A stretch of DNA of 64,000 nucleotides from Prevotella aff. ruminicola Tc2-24 (GCF_900110895.1 NZ_FOIQ01000003.1:124001-188000), one strand, 5' to 3'. Counted from the stretch's first letter, positions 35,415 to 45,218 are shown. A program made the numbers and translations. Notes: generated by a model not told the origin, from the letters alone.

Positions 35415-35999
35415 TTAGAAGGGAATATAGACTACTGCCAAGATTTTAGCTGATTTGCCGGGGGCACCATGCACGTGATGCTTCACAATCGAATCGTAGA
35501 AGATGCTGTCGCCCTCCTTCAACTGATAGGTCTCTTTACCATAGGCAATCTCCACCTCACCACTCATCACATAGATAAATTCCTCACCCTCATGGGCAGA
35601 TAACTGGAATTCTTTCTCCTCGCTGGGGTTGATATCAATCACAAACGGCTCCATATGACGACCAGCCTTCTGCTTTGCCAACGGATGGTACTCCATGTGT
35701 TTCCGTGCGTCGGCTGCACCATTGGAGAAACTGATGCTACTGTTCTGTTCGCGCTCTTCTGCCCGACAAACCACGGGACCTAGCGCATCATTATCATCCA
35801 TAAACGTACCTAGACGCACACCCAGTGCTCTGGCTATCTTGATCAGCGGCCCTAACGAAGGTAGATTCTGATCGTTTTCTATGGATAATATCTGGTCTTC
35901 GGAAAGACCACTACGCTCGGACATCTCCTCGATAGAGATGTTTTTCGATTCCCTGATCCCTTTGATTTTGGATCCCACAAATGTATTACTATTGGGCAT
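35415..35999 (-). CDS. XRE-family regulator with C-terminal cupin domain
   Basis: A 194-residue protein. The helix-turn-helix is at about residues 10-65 (IKGIRESKNISIEEMSERSGLSEDQIL) and a cupin_2 barrel at about 120-190 (HEGEEFIYVMSGEVEIAYGKETYQLKEGDSIFYDS). This layout is typical of regulators that sense a small ligand such as an acyl or amino compound. As the first gene before the acyl-CoA synthetase it probably controls that gene and itself. A TACTTTTG -7 box lies at 36041-36048. Confidence 0.9.
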   Translation of the reverse strand: MPNSNTFVGSKIKGIRESKNISIEEMSERSGLSEDQILSIENDQNLPSLGPLIKIARALGVRLGTFMDDNDALGPVVCRAEEREQNSSISFSNGAADARKHMEYHPLAKQKAGRHMEPFVIDINPSEEKEFQLSAHEGEEFIYVMSGEVEIAYGKETYQLKEGDSIFYDSIVKHHVHGAPGKSAKILAVVYIPF

Positions 36000-36285
36000 A
36001 AAAACAACGATAAAATAATGATTTTTTTGAAATTTGGACGCAAAAGTACTAAATTATAAGGAAATATCGGCCTGTTTTTAGAAGATTAACACATTTCGCG
36101 GCATTTTTCTTATGCAGGCATCATGACGTAGCCAGATACGACAATAAAAAAGAGGTATAAATGATGTAAACGCATCGACTATAGTTTTTGCGAGAAAGGC
36201 TTTGTTTTTTGGCAAAAAGAACGACGGTTCCATGGAATTTGCCTATCTTTGCAAGCAGATTATAACAGACTAAAACTACAAGACA
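36000..36285. other. Intergenic region between the XRE regulator and the GH105 gene
   Basis: 286 bp with divergent promoters. The minus-strand box TACTTTTG (36041-36048) serves the regulator; the plus-strand box TATCTTTG (36244-36251) serves the GH105-GH2 pair. The middle is AT-rich; I saw no gene or clear repeat. Confidence 0.6.
36244..36251 (+). promoter_or_regulatory. -7 box of the GH105-GH2 operon
   Basis: TATCTTTG, 34 bp before the GH105 start codon; no TTTG is at the usual -33 spacing. Confidence 0.55.
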
Positions 36286-37461
36286 ATGAGAAAGATATTT
36301 CTGACCATAATAGTTCTGTTGACAGTTACGGTCACATATGCTCAAGGAGAGAAAGCGAATGAGGTGATGAACATACTGCGCCAAGTGAACAATTACTTCA
36401 TGGCGAAGCACTCCGACCCAACCCTTCCAACGAACGTAGGTCGTATCCGCCCCTCTTCGCTTTGGACACGAGGCGTTTACTACGAAGGACTAATGGCGCT
36501 CTATGAGATTGATGCCGACGAGCGATACATAGACTATACCGACCGTTGGGCCTGTTTCCACCAATGGACGCCACGTAATGGAGTGCAGACCAATGATGCC
36601 GACGACCAGTGCTGCGGTCAGACCTACGTAGACCGTTACCTCCAGAGTGGTGGCAAGGAGAAAATCATACATGTCATCACAAACCTGAACAATCAGATGA
36701 GCACGCCCAACACCAAGGCCTCGGTTAAGCAGGCTCTACGAGAGACCAACGCCAACGGCGAGTTGTATGGCTGGTGGACATGGATCGACGCCATCCAGAT
36801 GGCCATGCCGCTTTATATGCAAGTATATAAGGTAACAGGCGACCGCCGATATGCCGATCACGCGATGAAGATGTACCGATGGACCCGTGACACACTGGCC
36901 GGTGGACTTTTCAACGAGCGGGAGGGTCTGTGGTGGAGAGATAAGGACTTCGTGGCACCCTATCAGACACCCGACGGTAAGAACTGTTACTGGAGCCGGG
37001 GCAACGGTTGGGTATACGCTGCCCTTGTACGTTGCATGAACCAGTTGTCACCCAAAGACCAGTACTATAAGGAACTCAAAAAAGACTTCCTGTTGATGAG
37101 CAGCGCCCTTAAGGTTTGTCAACGTCCAGAAGATGGGCTGTGGAACCCGAGTCTCGTATCATATGCCGACTTTGGCGGCAAAGAGACGACGGGCACGGCA
37201 CTTTTCCTCTACGGTATGGCGTGGGGTATCCGGAAGGGAATCCTAAAAGAAAAAAAATACAAGTCCGTCTGCGACCGAGCCTGGGAGGGACTGGTACGCG
37301 ACTGCGTACATCCTAACGGTTTCCTCGGTTGGGTACAGGGTACAGGAAAAGCCCCCTCGGATGGTCAACCGCTTTCCTACACGAAGGTACCAGACTTCGA
37401 GGACTATGGTACAGGCTGCTTTCTCCTCGGTGGAACAGAATACTATAAGCTCGTGAAATAA
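36286..37461 (+). CDS. GH105 unsaturated rhamnogalacturonyl hydrolase-like enzyme
   Basis: A 391-residue secreted enzyme with signal peptide (cleavage after VTYAQ). An (alpha/alpha)6 barrel with the YteR/GH105 motifs RGVYYEGLMALYEI, GWWTWIDAIQMAMP (the catalytic aspartate lies in this area), CYWSRGNGWVYAALVR and DGLWNPSL. These enzymes remove unsaturated uronic acid from products of rhamnogalacturonan or other polysaccharide lyases. It overlaps the next gene by one base (TAATG), so a GH2 enzyme is translationally coupled to it. Related GH88 specificity cannot be fully ruled out. Confidence 0.87.
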   Translation: MRKIFLTIIVLLTVTVTYAQGEKANEVMNILRQVNNYFMAKHSDPTLPTNVGRIRPSSLWTRGVYYEGLMALYEIDADERYIDYTDRWACFHQWTPRNGVQTNDADDQCCGQTYVDRYLQSGGKEKIIHVITNLNNQMSTPNTKASVKQALRETNANGELYGWWTWIDAIQMAMPLYMQVYKVTGDRRYADHAMKMYRWTRDTLAGGLFNEREGLWWRDKDFVAPYQTPDGKNCYWSRGNGWVYAALVRCMNQLSPKDQYYKELKKDFLLMSSALKVCQRPEDGLWNPSLVSYADFGGKETTGTALFLYGMAWGIRKGILKEKKYKSVCDRAWEGLVRDCVHPNGFLGWVQGTGKAPSDGQPLSYTKVPDFEDYGTGCFLLGGTEYYKLVK

Positions 37462-39926
37462 TGAAAAGACGACATCTGAATAAAGCAAAGAGGTACAGAG
37501 GACTAGTATTTTATCTGGTTCTCTGTATTTCCGGATCTCTGTATTCAACAAAAGCATCTGCCCAGCGCACAACGGAAAGTCTGAACTTCGGTTGGGAGTT
37601 CCGTCTGAATGATGAGGGTGAATGGAAACAAGTGGATGTGCCTCATGACTTCCAGATAGAACAGCCTTGGGTAGCACCTGCTGCCGACGAAAAAGCCGAC
37701 AATACCGATGTGGCGGCAAACATCAAGAGTCGTCTGTCTAGTCGGGGGTTCAAGGAAATGGGGAAAGGGTATTACCGTCTACACTATGTTCCGTCAGAGG
37801 AACTGAGAGGACAACGAGTACTGCTCGACTTCGAGGGCATCATGTATACAGCCGAGGTACTACTCAACCACCAGCGCATCGGCGGCACCAACTACGGATA
37901 TGTAGGTTTCGAGATTGATATTACCGATGGACTAAGATATGGCGAGGACAACCTTATTGAGGTCGTTGCCGACACTCGTGAGCCGGGCAACTCCCGCTGG
38001 TATACAGGTGGCGGACTATTCCGAGATGTGCGTATCGTCACTACCCCGAAAGATCTGTTCTTCGGACGTCATCCGCTTTATATCACCACTAAAGAGAACA
38101 GATTCGTCAGTATCTCTGCCGAGTTCACCAACCGCACCAAGGACGAGGCTACACATATCGCAGTTCATATTCTGTCACCCGACAACGAGATTGTCTACGG
38201 TGATACCATCGCCATAAGACGACACAAGATGACCCGTCATCAGGAAGAGCGCATTATCACCGACGTGCGTATCCCCGACCCACAGTTATGGGATATCAAC
38301 AGTCCTCGTCTCTATACCGTTAAGGCACAGTTATTACGCGAGGACGGAACGGTTGCCGACGAGACCAACGACCAGTTTGGTATCCGTACCATCGACTTCG
38401 GTCCAGACTTCGGACTGAAGCTCAACGGTCGCAAGGTGCTCCTGAAAGGCTATGCCAACCACCATACCCTCGGCGCTCTCGGTGCAGCCGCCTATCCCAG
38501 AGCCATCGAGAAGCGCATCCTACTGATGAAAGAGTTCGGCATGAATCATATCCGCACGTCTCATAACCCTTATAGTCGTGATTTTATCAAGCTCTGTGAC
38601 AAACACGGCATACTCGTTGTCGACGAGCTCTACGACAAATGGACCCAGCAGCATACCGGTGGTAAAGTGCCCTTTGAAAGGCATTGGCAGGAAGAAGTCC
38701 CTGAATGGGTGAAGCGCGATCGGAACTCCCCGTCGGTCATCCTTTGGAGTCTGGGCAACGAACTGCAGCAGGACCCGAACATGCCGTTCAACGATTTCGG
38801 GGTGACAATGTATAAACTACAGAAGACCCTTCTCGAGCGTTATGATTCGACCCGTCTCGTCACCGTGGCCATGCACCCACGCTACCGTAACTGGGAAACG
38901 GACTCACTGCCACACGACTTGGCTATGCAAACCGATATCCAAGCTTACAACTATCGTTATATGTATTTCCCCGGTGACGGACGGCGCTTTCCATGGATGA
39001 CGTTCTACCAGAGTGAAGCGTCGATAGCCGCTATGGGCCCGAACTTTTTCGAGATGGATATTGACAAGGTCGTCGGACTGGCCTACTGGGGTGCCATCGA
39101 CTATCTCGGCGAGAGTCAAGGGTGGCCTGCTAAAGGTTGGGCACAGGGTGTGTTCGACATCTCCTTGGAACCGAAACCTAAAGCATGGCTCATGCGTTCA
39201 ATGTTCAAACCAGAAGAGCCGATGGTCCATATTGCCGTCATCGACTCGAAAAACGATGTAATGTGGAATGGCATACAGACGGGCAACGACGGTATGAGCG
39301 ACCACTGGTGCCGACAGTCTGGCACGCAGGTTTCCTTAATCACCTATACCAATGCCGACGAGGTGGAACTGCTACTCAACGGCAAGAGTCTGGGAAAGAA
39401 AATGAATCCAAAAGACGATCCCAAGCAGCGTAATCAGATTAGATGGGACCATATTACCTATCAAAACGGCAAGCTCGAAGCTATTGCCTACAATAGGGTT
39501 TCTTCTGACCAGCTTCACCATTTGACTCTGCCTAAAATGCCCAATCTTCAACTGAAGCCCGTGGCTCGTCACAGGATAGAGACAGTTGGCAAGGCCGTCA
39601 GACTCATGGCAACCAACGAGCCTATCAGATGGCTGGCCAACGGTACCGACCTGATGCATGTACGCATCGAGGCTGTCGACAGCAAAGGGCGTCGCGTACC
39701 GATGGCACAGGACGAACTGTGTTTCGAGGTTACTGGCGATGCCCGCATCGTGGCCGTTACCAATGGAGACATCAACAGCGATGAGTTGAACGTCACCAAC
39801 CGTCGACATCTCTGGAACGGCTCAGCCATGGTCATCCTCCGGGCCGGTCGTCAGCCATCAAAGATTACGCTGACCACACGAAGCGACAACTTCATGTCTG
39901 TCAAGCTCCAGATGGAGACGCATTAA
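37461..39926 (+). CDS. Secreted GH2 beta-galactosidase-like enzyme
   Basis: An 821-residue enzyme with an N-terminal signal sequence preceded by a basic stretch. The sugar-binding domain (FGWEFRLNDEGEWKQVDVPHDFQ) is followed by an Ig-like domain and a TIM barrel with acid/base Glu in WSLGNELQQD and nucleophile Glu in FYQSEASIA. A DUF4982-type C-terminal domain follows. The likely activity is removal of beta-linked galactose or a related sugar. With the overlapping GH105 gene this suggests processing of pectin side chains or similar plant glycans in the periplasm or at the surface; no SusCD is beside it. Confidence 0.88.
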   Translation: MKRRHLNKAKRYRGLVFYLVLCISGSLYSTKASAQRTTESLNFGWEFRLNDEGEWKQVDVPHDFQIEQPWVAPAADEKADNTDVAANIKSRLSSRGFKEMGKGYYRLHYVPSEELRGQRVLLDFEGIMYTAEVLLNHQRIGGTNYGYVGFEIDITDGLRYGEDNLIEVVADTREPGNSRWYTGGGLFRDVRIVTTPKDLFFGRHPLYITTKENRFVSISAEFTNRTKDEATHIAVHILSPDNEIVYGDTIAIRRHKMTRHQEERIITDVRIPDPQLWDINSPRLYTVKAQLLREDGTVADETNDQFGIRTIDFGPDFGLKLNGRKVLLKGYANHHTLGALGAAAYPRAIEKRILLMKEFGMNHIRTSHNPYSRDFIKLCDKHGILVVDELYDKWTQQHTGGKVPFERHWQEEVPEWVKRDRNSPSVILWSLGNELQQDPNMPFNDFGVTMYKLQKTLLERYDSTRLVTVAMHPRYRNWETDSLPHDLAMQTDIQAYNYRYMYFPGDGRRFPWMTFYQSEASIAAMGPNFFEMDIDKVVGLAYWGAIDYLGESQGWPAKGWAQGVFDISLEPKPKAWLMRSMFKPEEPMVHIAVIDSKNDVMWNGIQTGNDGMSDHWCRQSGTQVSLITYTNADEVELLLNGKSLGKKMNPKDDPKQRNQIRWDHITYQNGKLEAIAYNRVSSDQLHHLTLPKMPNLQLKPVARHRIETVGKAVRLMATNEPIRWLANGTDLMHVRIEAVDSKGRRVPMAQDELCFEVTGDARIVAVTNGDINSDELNVTNRRHLWNGSAMVILRAGRQPSKITLTTRSDNFMSVKLQMETH

Positions 39927-39959
39927 GAAACAAACGTTCGGCTATAATTCGTATAAAGG

Positions 39960-39993
39960 AAAAAGGCAGTTCCCATAAAGAAACTGCCTTTTT
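39960..39993. terminator. Bidirectional terminator of GH2 and tRNA-Met
   Basis: A perfect 12-bp stem AAAAAGGCAGTT / AACTGCCTTTTT with a 10-base loop. It lies between the plus-strand GH2 gene and the minus-strand tRNA. Confidence 0.88.
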
Positions 39994-39996
39994 TCG

Positions 39997-40070
39997 TAGC
40001 GGGAGCCGGGATTGAACCGGCGACCTCATGATTATGAATCATGCGCTCTAACCAGCTGAGCTATCCCGCC
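39997..40070 (-). tRNA. tRNA-Met(CAT), elongator type
   Basis: A 74-base cloverleaf on the minus strand: acceptor GGCGGGA with a G-U first pair, D arm GCTCAGCTGGTTAGAGC, anticodon stem CATGA/TCATG around TTCATAA with anticodon CAT, and T arm GCCGGTTCAATCCCGGC. It lacks the three G-C pairs of initiator tRNA. A lysidine-modified tRNA-Ile(CAT) is the alternative. CCA is not encoded. Confidence 0.93.
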
Positions 40071-40161
40071 GTCTTGCTGTTAAGCGGGTGCAAAGGTAGG
40101 CATATTTTTTCATTCCACAAAATTTTTTGAGGAAAAATCTTTTTTATTCCGGGAAAAATAT

Positions 40162-40169
40162 TAATTTTG
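40162..40169 (+). promoter_or_regulatory. -7 box of the START-like gene
   Basis: TAATTTTG, 33 bp before the start codon at 40203. Confidence 0.55.
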
Positions 40170-40202
40170 CAGCAAGCATCAAATAACTAAGAACTACAAA
40201 AC

Positions 40203-40604
40203 ATGACGAACAACGGCAGAATCGACATCGAGTATCCGCTGACAGCCAAGTCACCCAACATCATCTGGGATCTTATCAGTAGCGCCCACGGACTGGAACG
40301 ATGGATGGCAGACCATGTGGATGAAGCGGATGGCGTATTCACCTTCACTTGGGGAGAGCCATGGACAGAGCAGGACGTACACACCGCACAACTCATTGAA
40401 TATGTGAAGTACGACCATATCCGTCTGAAATGGGATGAGGACGAAGATGAAGACACTTATCTTGAGATGCGCATTGAGAAGAGCGACCTGACAGGACAAT
40501 GGAATCTGCTTATCACCGACTTTGCCGGCAGGGAAGAGGAAGAAGACTTGCGGAACCTTTGGGCGGGGAACCTTGATAGACTGCACCGTACAAGTGGACT
40601 GTAA
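40203..40604 (+). CDS. START-like domain (SRPBCC) protein
   Basis: A 133-residue protein of the Bacteroidota START-like family: RIDIEYPLTAKSPNIIWDLISSAHGLERWMADHV, FTFTWGEPW, LKWDEDEDEDTYLEMRIE. The helix-grip fold usually binds a hydrophobic ligand, but the role of this family is not known. The strongly acidic segment in the middle (DEDEDEDTY) is notable. It has its own promoter and lies between tRNA-Met and the LptF/G-type gene. Confidence 0.8.
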   Translation: MTNNGRIDIEYPLTAKSPNIIWDLISSAHGLERWMADHVDEADGVFTFTWGEPWTEQDVHTAQLIEYVKYDHIRLKWDEDEDEDTYLEMRIEKSDLTGQWNLLITDFAGREEEEDLRNLWAGNLDRLHRTSGL

Positions 40605-40674
40605 CGATGGGCGAATCAAGCGTTAAGAATTAAGAATTAAGAGACAAAATTGTTGTAGTCTGACATTTTTATTG

Positions 40675-40682
40675 TAATTTTG
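40675..40682 (+). promoter_or_regulatory. -7 box of the LptF/G-type gene
   Basis: TAATTTTG, with the start codon 24 bp downstream at 40707. This position argues against the in-frame start at 40680 inside the box. Confidence 0.6.
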
Positions 40683-40706
40683 CAGCCCGTAAGGCGCAAA
40701 ATAGAA

Positions 40707-42617
40707 ATGTTCCGGATTAAGAAATTAGACATATTCATCACCAAGCAGTTCGGACTGCTGTTCATTGGCACCTTCTTCATCTGCCAGTTTGTGTTGATGA
40801 TGCAGTTCCTGTGGCGCTATGTGGACGAACTGATCGGAAAGGGTCTTTCGTTGGACATTATGGCACAGTTCCTCTGGTACATGGGCCTGATGCTATTGCC
40901 GCAGGCACTCCCCCTGGCAATACTGCTATCCTCTTTGATTGCTTTCGGAAACATGGGAGAGAGCTCGGAACTGACAGCCATTAAAGCTGCGGGTATATCA
41001 CTGATGCAGGCCTTCCGTCCACTGATCGTCATCGTTGTGATGATCACCGGTGTCTCCTATTTCTTTCAGGACGTCATCGGACCAAAAGCCAACCTATCTT
41101 TCTACCAGCTATTTTTATCCATGAAGCAAAAGAGTCCGGAACTGGAGATACCAGAAGGTGTCTTCTATGATGGTATCGCCGGCTCGAATATCTACGTCCA
41201 GAAAAAAGACCTCACCACTGGCATGCTCTACGGTATCATGATCTACCGGCAGACAGGCAGCTATGAGGATCAGGCCATCATCCTGGCTGACTCAGGTATG
41301 ATACAGTCGACAGCAGAGAAAAAGCACCTGCTGCTGAACCTCTACAGCGGTGAGTGGTTTGAGAATATGCGGTCACAGGACCTTGGCAGTACCGCCAGCA
41401 TTCCCTATCGCCGTGAGACCTTTGTCACCAAACGTATCCTATACAACTTCGACAGAGGATTCAATCTGGCTGACCTTAACGACATCTCCGGTAGTGCTAG
41501 TGCCAAGAGCCTTAACAAGATCATGCACGACATCGACTCGATCAAGGAGTTCAATGACAGTGTAGGACTCGCATACTATAGAGAATCGAAGTCTTATCAC
41601 CTTCGACTCCCCAACGTAAATAAAGAGGACTCCGTGAAGGTACTCAAGGAGGTTACCTCAGAGGACGTCTGCTTCGACTCGTTATACGCACGACTGAAGA
41701 CCTCCAAGAAACAAGAGGCCGTGAGAGGTGCGCTCAGTCAGGTGCAGTCGACGATGAGCGACATGGAGATGAAAGGCGATTACACCAAGAGTTTACACCG
41801 CTACTATCGCAGTCACCAGATAGAGGCCATCAAGAAGTTCACGCTGTCACTGACATGCATTATCTTCTTCTTCATCGGAGCACCATTGGGGGCCATCATC
41901 AGAAAAGGAGGTTTGGGTGTACCTGTCATCATTTCAGTCCTGGTATTCATCATCTATTATATCATCGACAACACAGGCTACAGAATGGCCCGCGAGGATC
42001 AGTGGACTGTACCGTTTGGCATGCTCATCTCCTCGACGGTGCTCACACCCGTGGCAGCATTCTTTACCTACAAAGCCAACAAAGACTCCGTGGTATTCAA
42101 CATCGATCTCTATAAGACCATAGTCATGCGAGTGCTCGGTTTACGCATGAAACGACACATCTACCGGAAAGAGGTGATTATAGAGGACCCGAAGTATGCT
42201 CTGGATGCTGAGAAACTGAAAAACGTCAACGAGGAAATTGAAAGCTACAGCGAGACACGCAAGCTTCTGCGCTGGCCCAATCCTATCAACGTGTTCTTCC
42301 ATGCCGGTGATGACCAGCAAATGGAAACCATCAACGAGAAACTGGAAGAGACTATTGAAGATCTCAGCTATACCAGAGATAAGTTGATACTTACAGAACT
42401 GAACAATTACCCCATCATAGCCACTCATGCCCATACTCGTCCGTTCCGTCACAAATGGCTGAACATAGCGACAGGTCTAATCCTACCCCTTGGCATCTTC
42501 TTCTACTTCAGGATGCTGAGATTCCGTCTGAGACTATACAAGGACCTACGTACGATCCGTCATACCAGTGAGCAGATCATCCCTAGAGCAATGGAACTGG
42601 CCGGGCAACAAGAATAG
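40707..42617 (+). CDS. LptF/LptG-family (YjgP/YjgQ) permease
   Basis: A 636-residue inner-membrane protein: N-terminal membrane segments (KQFGLLFIGTFFICQFVLMMQFLWRYVDEL), a periplasmic beta-jellyroll-like domain in the middle (about residues 110-330) and C-terminal helices (IKKFTLSLTCIIFFFIGAPLGAIIRKGG). A further cytoplasmic and membrane tail follows. LptF/G with LptB extracts lipopolysaccharide from the inner membrane. It is longer than typical E. coli LptF/G because of the C-terminal tail of about 200 residues, as often seen in Bacteroidales. Only one such gene is present here. Confidence 0.88.
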   Translation: MFRIKKLDIFITKQFGLLFIGTFFICQFVLMMQFLWRYVDELIGKGLSLDIMAQFLWYMGLMLLPQALPLAILLSSLIAFGNMGESSELTAIKAAGISLMQAFRPLIVIVVMITGVSYFFQDVIGPKANLSFYQLFLSMKQKSPELEIPEGVFYDGIAGSNIYVQKKDLTTGMLYGIMIYRQTGSYEDQAIILADSGMIQSTAEKKHLLLNLYSGEWFENMRSQDLGSTASIPYRRETFVTKRILYNFDRGFNLADLNDISGSASAKSLNKIMHDIDSIKEFNDSVGLAYYRESKSYHLRLPNVNKEDSVKVLKEVTSEDVCFDSLYARLKTSKKQEAVRGALSQVQSTMSDMEMKGDYTKSLHRYYRSHQIEAIKKFTLSLTCIIFFFIGAPLGAIIRKGGLGVPVIISVLVFIIYYIIDNTGYRMAREDQWTVPFGMLISSTVLTPVAAFFTYKANKDSVVFNIDLYKTIVMRVLGLRMKRHIYRKEVIIEDPKYALDAEKLKNVNEEIESYSETRKLLRWPNPINVFFHAGDDQQMETINEKLEETIEDLSYTRDKLILTELNNYPIIATHAHTRPFRHKWLNIATGLILPLGIFFYFRMLRFRLRLYKDLRTIRHTSEQIIPRAMELAGQQE

Positions 42618-42645
42618 CTAATATATATAATAAGGTGTACATATT

Positions 42646-43857
42646 ATGGAAGAAATGAGACTTGACAACATAGAAGAAGCCGTCGAAGAGTTCGGCAAAG
42701 GCAATTTCGTCATCGTCGTAGACGACGAAGACCGTGAGAACGAAGGCGACCTCATTATCGCCGCAGAAAAGATCACGGCAGAAAAGGTGAACTTCATGCT
42801 GAAACATGCCAGAGGCGTGCTCTGTGCCCCCATCACCATCGAGCGCTGTAAGGAACTGGATCTACCTCATCAGGTACAGGATAACACCTCTGTACTAGGC
42901 ACGCCTTTTACAGTCACTGTCGACAAATTGGAAGGATGCACCACCGGTGTCTCCGCCCACGACCGAGCAGAAACCATCAAGGCACTGGCCGACCCACAGT
43001 CGACCCCAGAGACCTTCGGACGACCGGGACATGTGAACCCACTCTATGCCCAAGAGAACGGTGTACTCCGCCGTAGCGGACACACAGAAGCTGCCATAGA
43101 CCTCTGTAAGATGGCTGGACTCTATCCCGCCGGTGCCCTTATGGAGATCATGAACGAGGATGGCAGCATGGCACGACTGCCACAACTGATGGAAATGGCC
43201 AAAGAATGGAACCTGAAAATCATCAGCATCAAAGATATGATTGCCTACCGACTGAAGAAAGAGTCACTCATCGAAGTCGGTGAAGAAGTGGACATGCCTA
43301 CGGACTACGGACATTTCCGACTGATTCCTTTCCGTCAGAAGAGCAATGGTCTCGAGCATATCGCACTGATTAAAGGCGAATGGAAGGAAGACGAGCCTAT
43401 CTTGGTGCGTGTTCATTCCAGTTGCATGACAGGCGACATTCTGGGCAGCAAGCGATGCGACTGTGGCGAACAGTTGCACAAAGCCATGCAAGCCATCGAG
43501 AAAGAAGGCAAGGGGGTAGTGATCTATATGCAACAGGAAGGACGAGGTATCGGACTGATGAATAAAATTGCCGCCTATAAACTGCAAGAGGAGGGACTTG
43601 ACACAGTGGATGCCAACGTACATCTAGGGTTCAAGCCCGATGAGCGAGACTATGGTTGTGGTGCACAGATGCTTCGTCATCTCGGCGTTCATAAGATGCG
43701 CCTGCTGACCAATAACCCCGTGAAACGTGTCGGACTGGAGGCTTACGGTCTGGAGATTATCGAGAACGTACCCATTGAGGTGACCCCGAACCCCTTCAAC
43801 TTCCGTTATCTGGAGACGAAGAAAATACGCATGGGACACACCCTTCATCTGAAATAA
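42646..43857 (+). CDS. ribBA: Bifunctional riboflavin synthesis enzyme RibBA
   Basis: A 403-residue fusion. The N-terminal DHBP synthase covers about residues 1-205 ([62 protein letters not shown]). The C-terminal GTP cyclohydrolase II covers about 210-400 with zinc cysteines in [20 protein letters not shown] and the substrate motif [13 protein letters not shown]. It makes both starting compounds of riboflavin. It starts 28 bp after the LptF/G-type gene, so co-transcription is possible. No FMN riboswitch was seen upstream. Confidence 0.96.
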   Translation: MEEMRLDNIEEAVEEFGKGNFVIVVDDEDRENEGDLIIAAEKITAEKVNFMLKHARGVLCAPITIERCKELDLPHQVQDNTSVLGTPFTVTVDKLEGCTTGVSAHDRAETIKALADPQSTPETFGRPGHVNPLYAQENGVLRRSGHTEAAIDLCKMAGLYPAGALMEIMNEDGSMARLPQLMEMAKEWNLKIISIKDMIAYRLKKESLIEVGEEVDMPTDYGHFRLIPFRQKSNGLEHIALIKGEWKEDEPILVRVHSSCMTGDILGSKRCDCGEQLHKAMQAIEKEGKGVVIYMQQEGRGIGLMNKIAAYKLQEEGLDTVDANVHLGFKPDERDYGCGAQMLRHLGVHKMRLLTNNPVKRVGLEAYGLEIIENVPIEVTPNPFNFRYLETKKIRMGHTLHLK

Positions 43858-43869
43858 CTCTCAATTTGT

Positions 43870-43899
43870 CACTTTTTCGCTCCAAATAACGAAAAAGTG
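43870..43899 (+). terminator. Stem-loop after ribBA
   Basis: CACTTTTTCG (43870-43879) pairs with CGAAAAAGTG (43890-43899), 12 bp after ribBA. It lacks a following T-run, so termination is only probable. Confidence 0.5.
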
Positions 43900-43932
43900 G
43901 CACATATCTTTCGTGTTCAGAAATAAAATGAT

Positions 43933-43940
43933 TACTTTTG
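43933..43940 (+). promoter_or_regulatory. -7 box of the aspC promoter
   Basis: TACTTTTG, 19 bp before the aminotransferase start codon. Confidence 0.55.
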
Positions 43941-43959
43941 CACAAAATTTCTAAATCAT

Positions 43960-45153
43960 ATGGCACAATTATCCAATCGTCTGCAGCGTCTGGCTCCATC
44001 TGCCACGCTGGCAATGTCACAGAAAAGCGCAGAAATGAAGGCGCAGGGAATCGATGTTATTAACATGAGTGTGGGAGAACCAGACTTCAATACACCCGAT
44101 GCCATCAAGGAAGCTGCCAAGAAAGCCGTAGACGACAATTACTCCAGATATTCACCAGTTCCGGGATATGCAGATCTCAGAAAGGCTATCGTAGCCAAAT
44201 TAAAGAATGAGAATCAACTCGACTATACTGTTAATGAGATTCTGGTGTCGAATGGTGCCAAACAAAGTGTATGTAACACCGTGATGGCCCTTGTCAACGA
44301 CGGCGAGGAGGTCATCATCCCTGCCCCTTATTGGGTGAGCTACCCTCAGATGGTGAAACTTGCCGGTGGTGAACCCGTCATCGTAGAAGCAGGTTTTGAA
44401 CAGAACTTCAAGATAACTGCAGCCCAACTGGAGGCCGCCATTACCCCGAAGACCCGCATGCTGATTCTCTGCTCTCCCAGTAATCCAACAGGAAGCGTCT
44501 ATAGCAAGGAAGAACTGAAGGCACTGGCCGATGTTATCCTAAGCCACGACGATCTGTTTGTATTAGCCGACGAGATCTATGAGCACATCAACTACGTCGG
44601 CAAGCACGAGAGCATTGCGCAGTTCCCCGGCATGAAGGAGCGTAGTATCATTGTCAACGGTGTGTCAAAGGCTTATGCCATGACAGGTTGGCGTATCGGT
44701 TATATTGCCGCACCAGAATGGATTGTCAAGGGATGCAACAAGTTACAGGGACAGTACACCAGTGGTCCTTGCTCCGTCAGTCAGAAGGCTGCCGAATTTG
44801 CATATACCTCAGACCAACAGTGCGTGGAGGATATGCGACAAGCCTTTGAGCGCCGCCGCGACCTGATTGTCCGTCTCGCCAAAGAGATTCCTGGTCTGGA
44901 GGTAAACATCCCAGAGGGAGCATTCTATCTATTCCCCAAATGCAGTAGCTTCTACGGAAAGAGTGACGGTGAGGTCACCATTAACAATTCTACTGACTTT
45001 GCCATGTACTTGCTGGAGAAGGGACATGTCGCCACAGTGGGTGGCGACGCCTTCGGTGACCCAGACTGTTTCCGCATGAGTTATGCGACAAGTGATGAAA
45101 ACATTGTTGAGGCCATGACACGTATAAAAAACACTGTTGAAAAATTGAAATAA
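43960..45153 (+). CDS. aspC: Class I pyridoxal-phosphate aminotransferase (aspartate type)
   Basis: A 397-residue enzyme of the Ib aspartate aminotransferase type. Motifs: NMSVGEPDFNTPDAIKEAA, LCSPSNPTGSVYS, the PLP lysine in NGVSKAYAMTGWRIGYIAAP, and the C-terminal arginine in DCFRMSYATSD. It links aspartate/oxaloacetate and glutamate/2-oxoglutarate; some family members also act on prephenate, so the exact substrate range is open. Confidence 0.92.
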   Translation: MAQLSNRLQRLAPSATLAMSQKSAEMKAQGIDVINMSVGEPDFNTPDAIKEAAKKAVDDNYSRYSPVPGYADLRKAIVAKLKNENQLDYTVNEILVSNGAKQSVCNTVMALVNDGEEVIIPAPYWVSYPQMVKLAGGEPVIVEAGFEQNFKITAAQLEAAITPKTRMLILCSPSNPTGSVYSKEELKALADVILSHDDLFVLADEIYEHINYVGKHESIAQFPGMKERSIIVNGVSKAYAMTGWRIGYIAAPEWIVKGCNKLQGQYTSGPCSVSQKAAEFAYTSDQQCVEDMRQAFERRRDLIVRLAKEIPGLEVNIPEGAFYLFPKCSSFYGKSDGEVTINNSTDFAMYLLEKGHVATVGGDAFGDPDCFRMSYATSDENIVEAMTRIKNTVEKLK

Positions 45154-45210
45154 ATCAATAAATTCTTAGTTAAAAGTTATTAATTCGTTTATTATAACGC
45201 TCGAAATTGC

Positions 45211-45218
45211 TATCTTTG
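45211..45218 (+). promoter_or_regulatory. -7 box of the exbB-exbD-tonB operon
   Basis: TATCTTTG, about 115 bp before the exbB start codon. The leader between them holds no obvious fold. Confidence 0.5.

Noticed and set aside
36121..36411. A 96-codon minus-strand frame overlapping the GH105 start
   Set aside because: It covers the divergent promoter region and the signal peptide of GH105 on the other strand; no supporting signal.
42618..42645. FMN riboswitch before ribBA
   Set aside because: Only 28 bp separate ribBA from the upstream gene, too short for the riboswitch.
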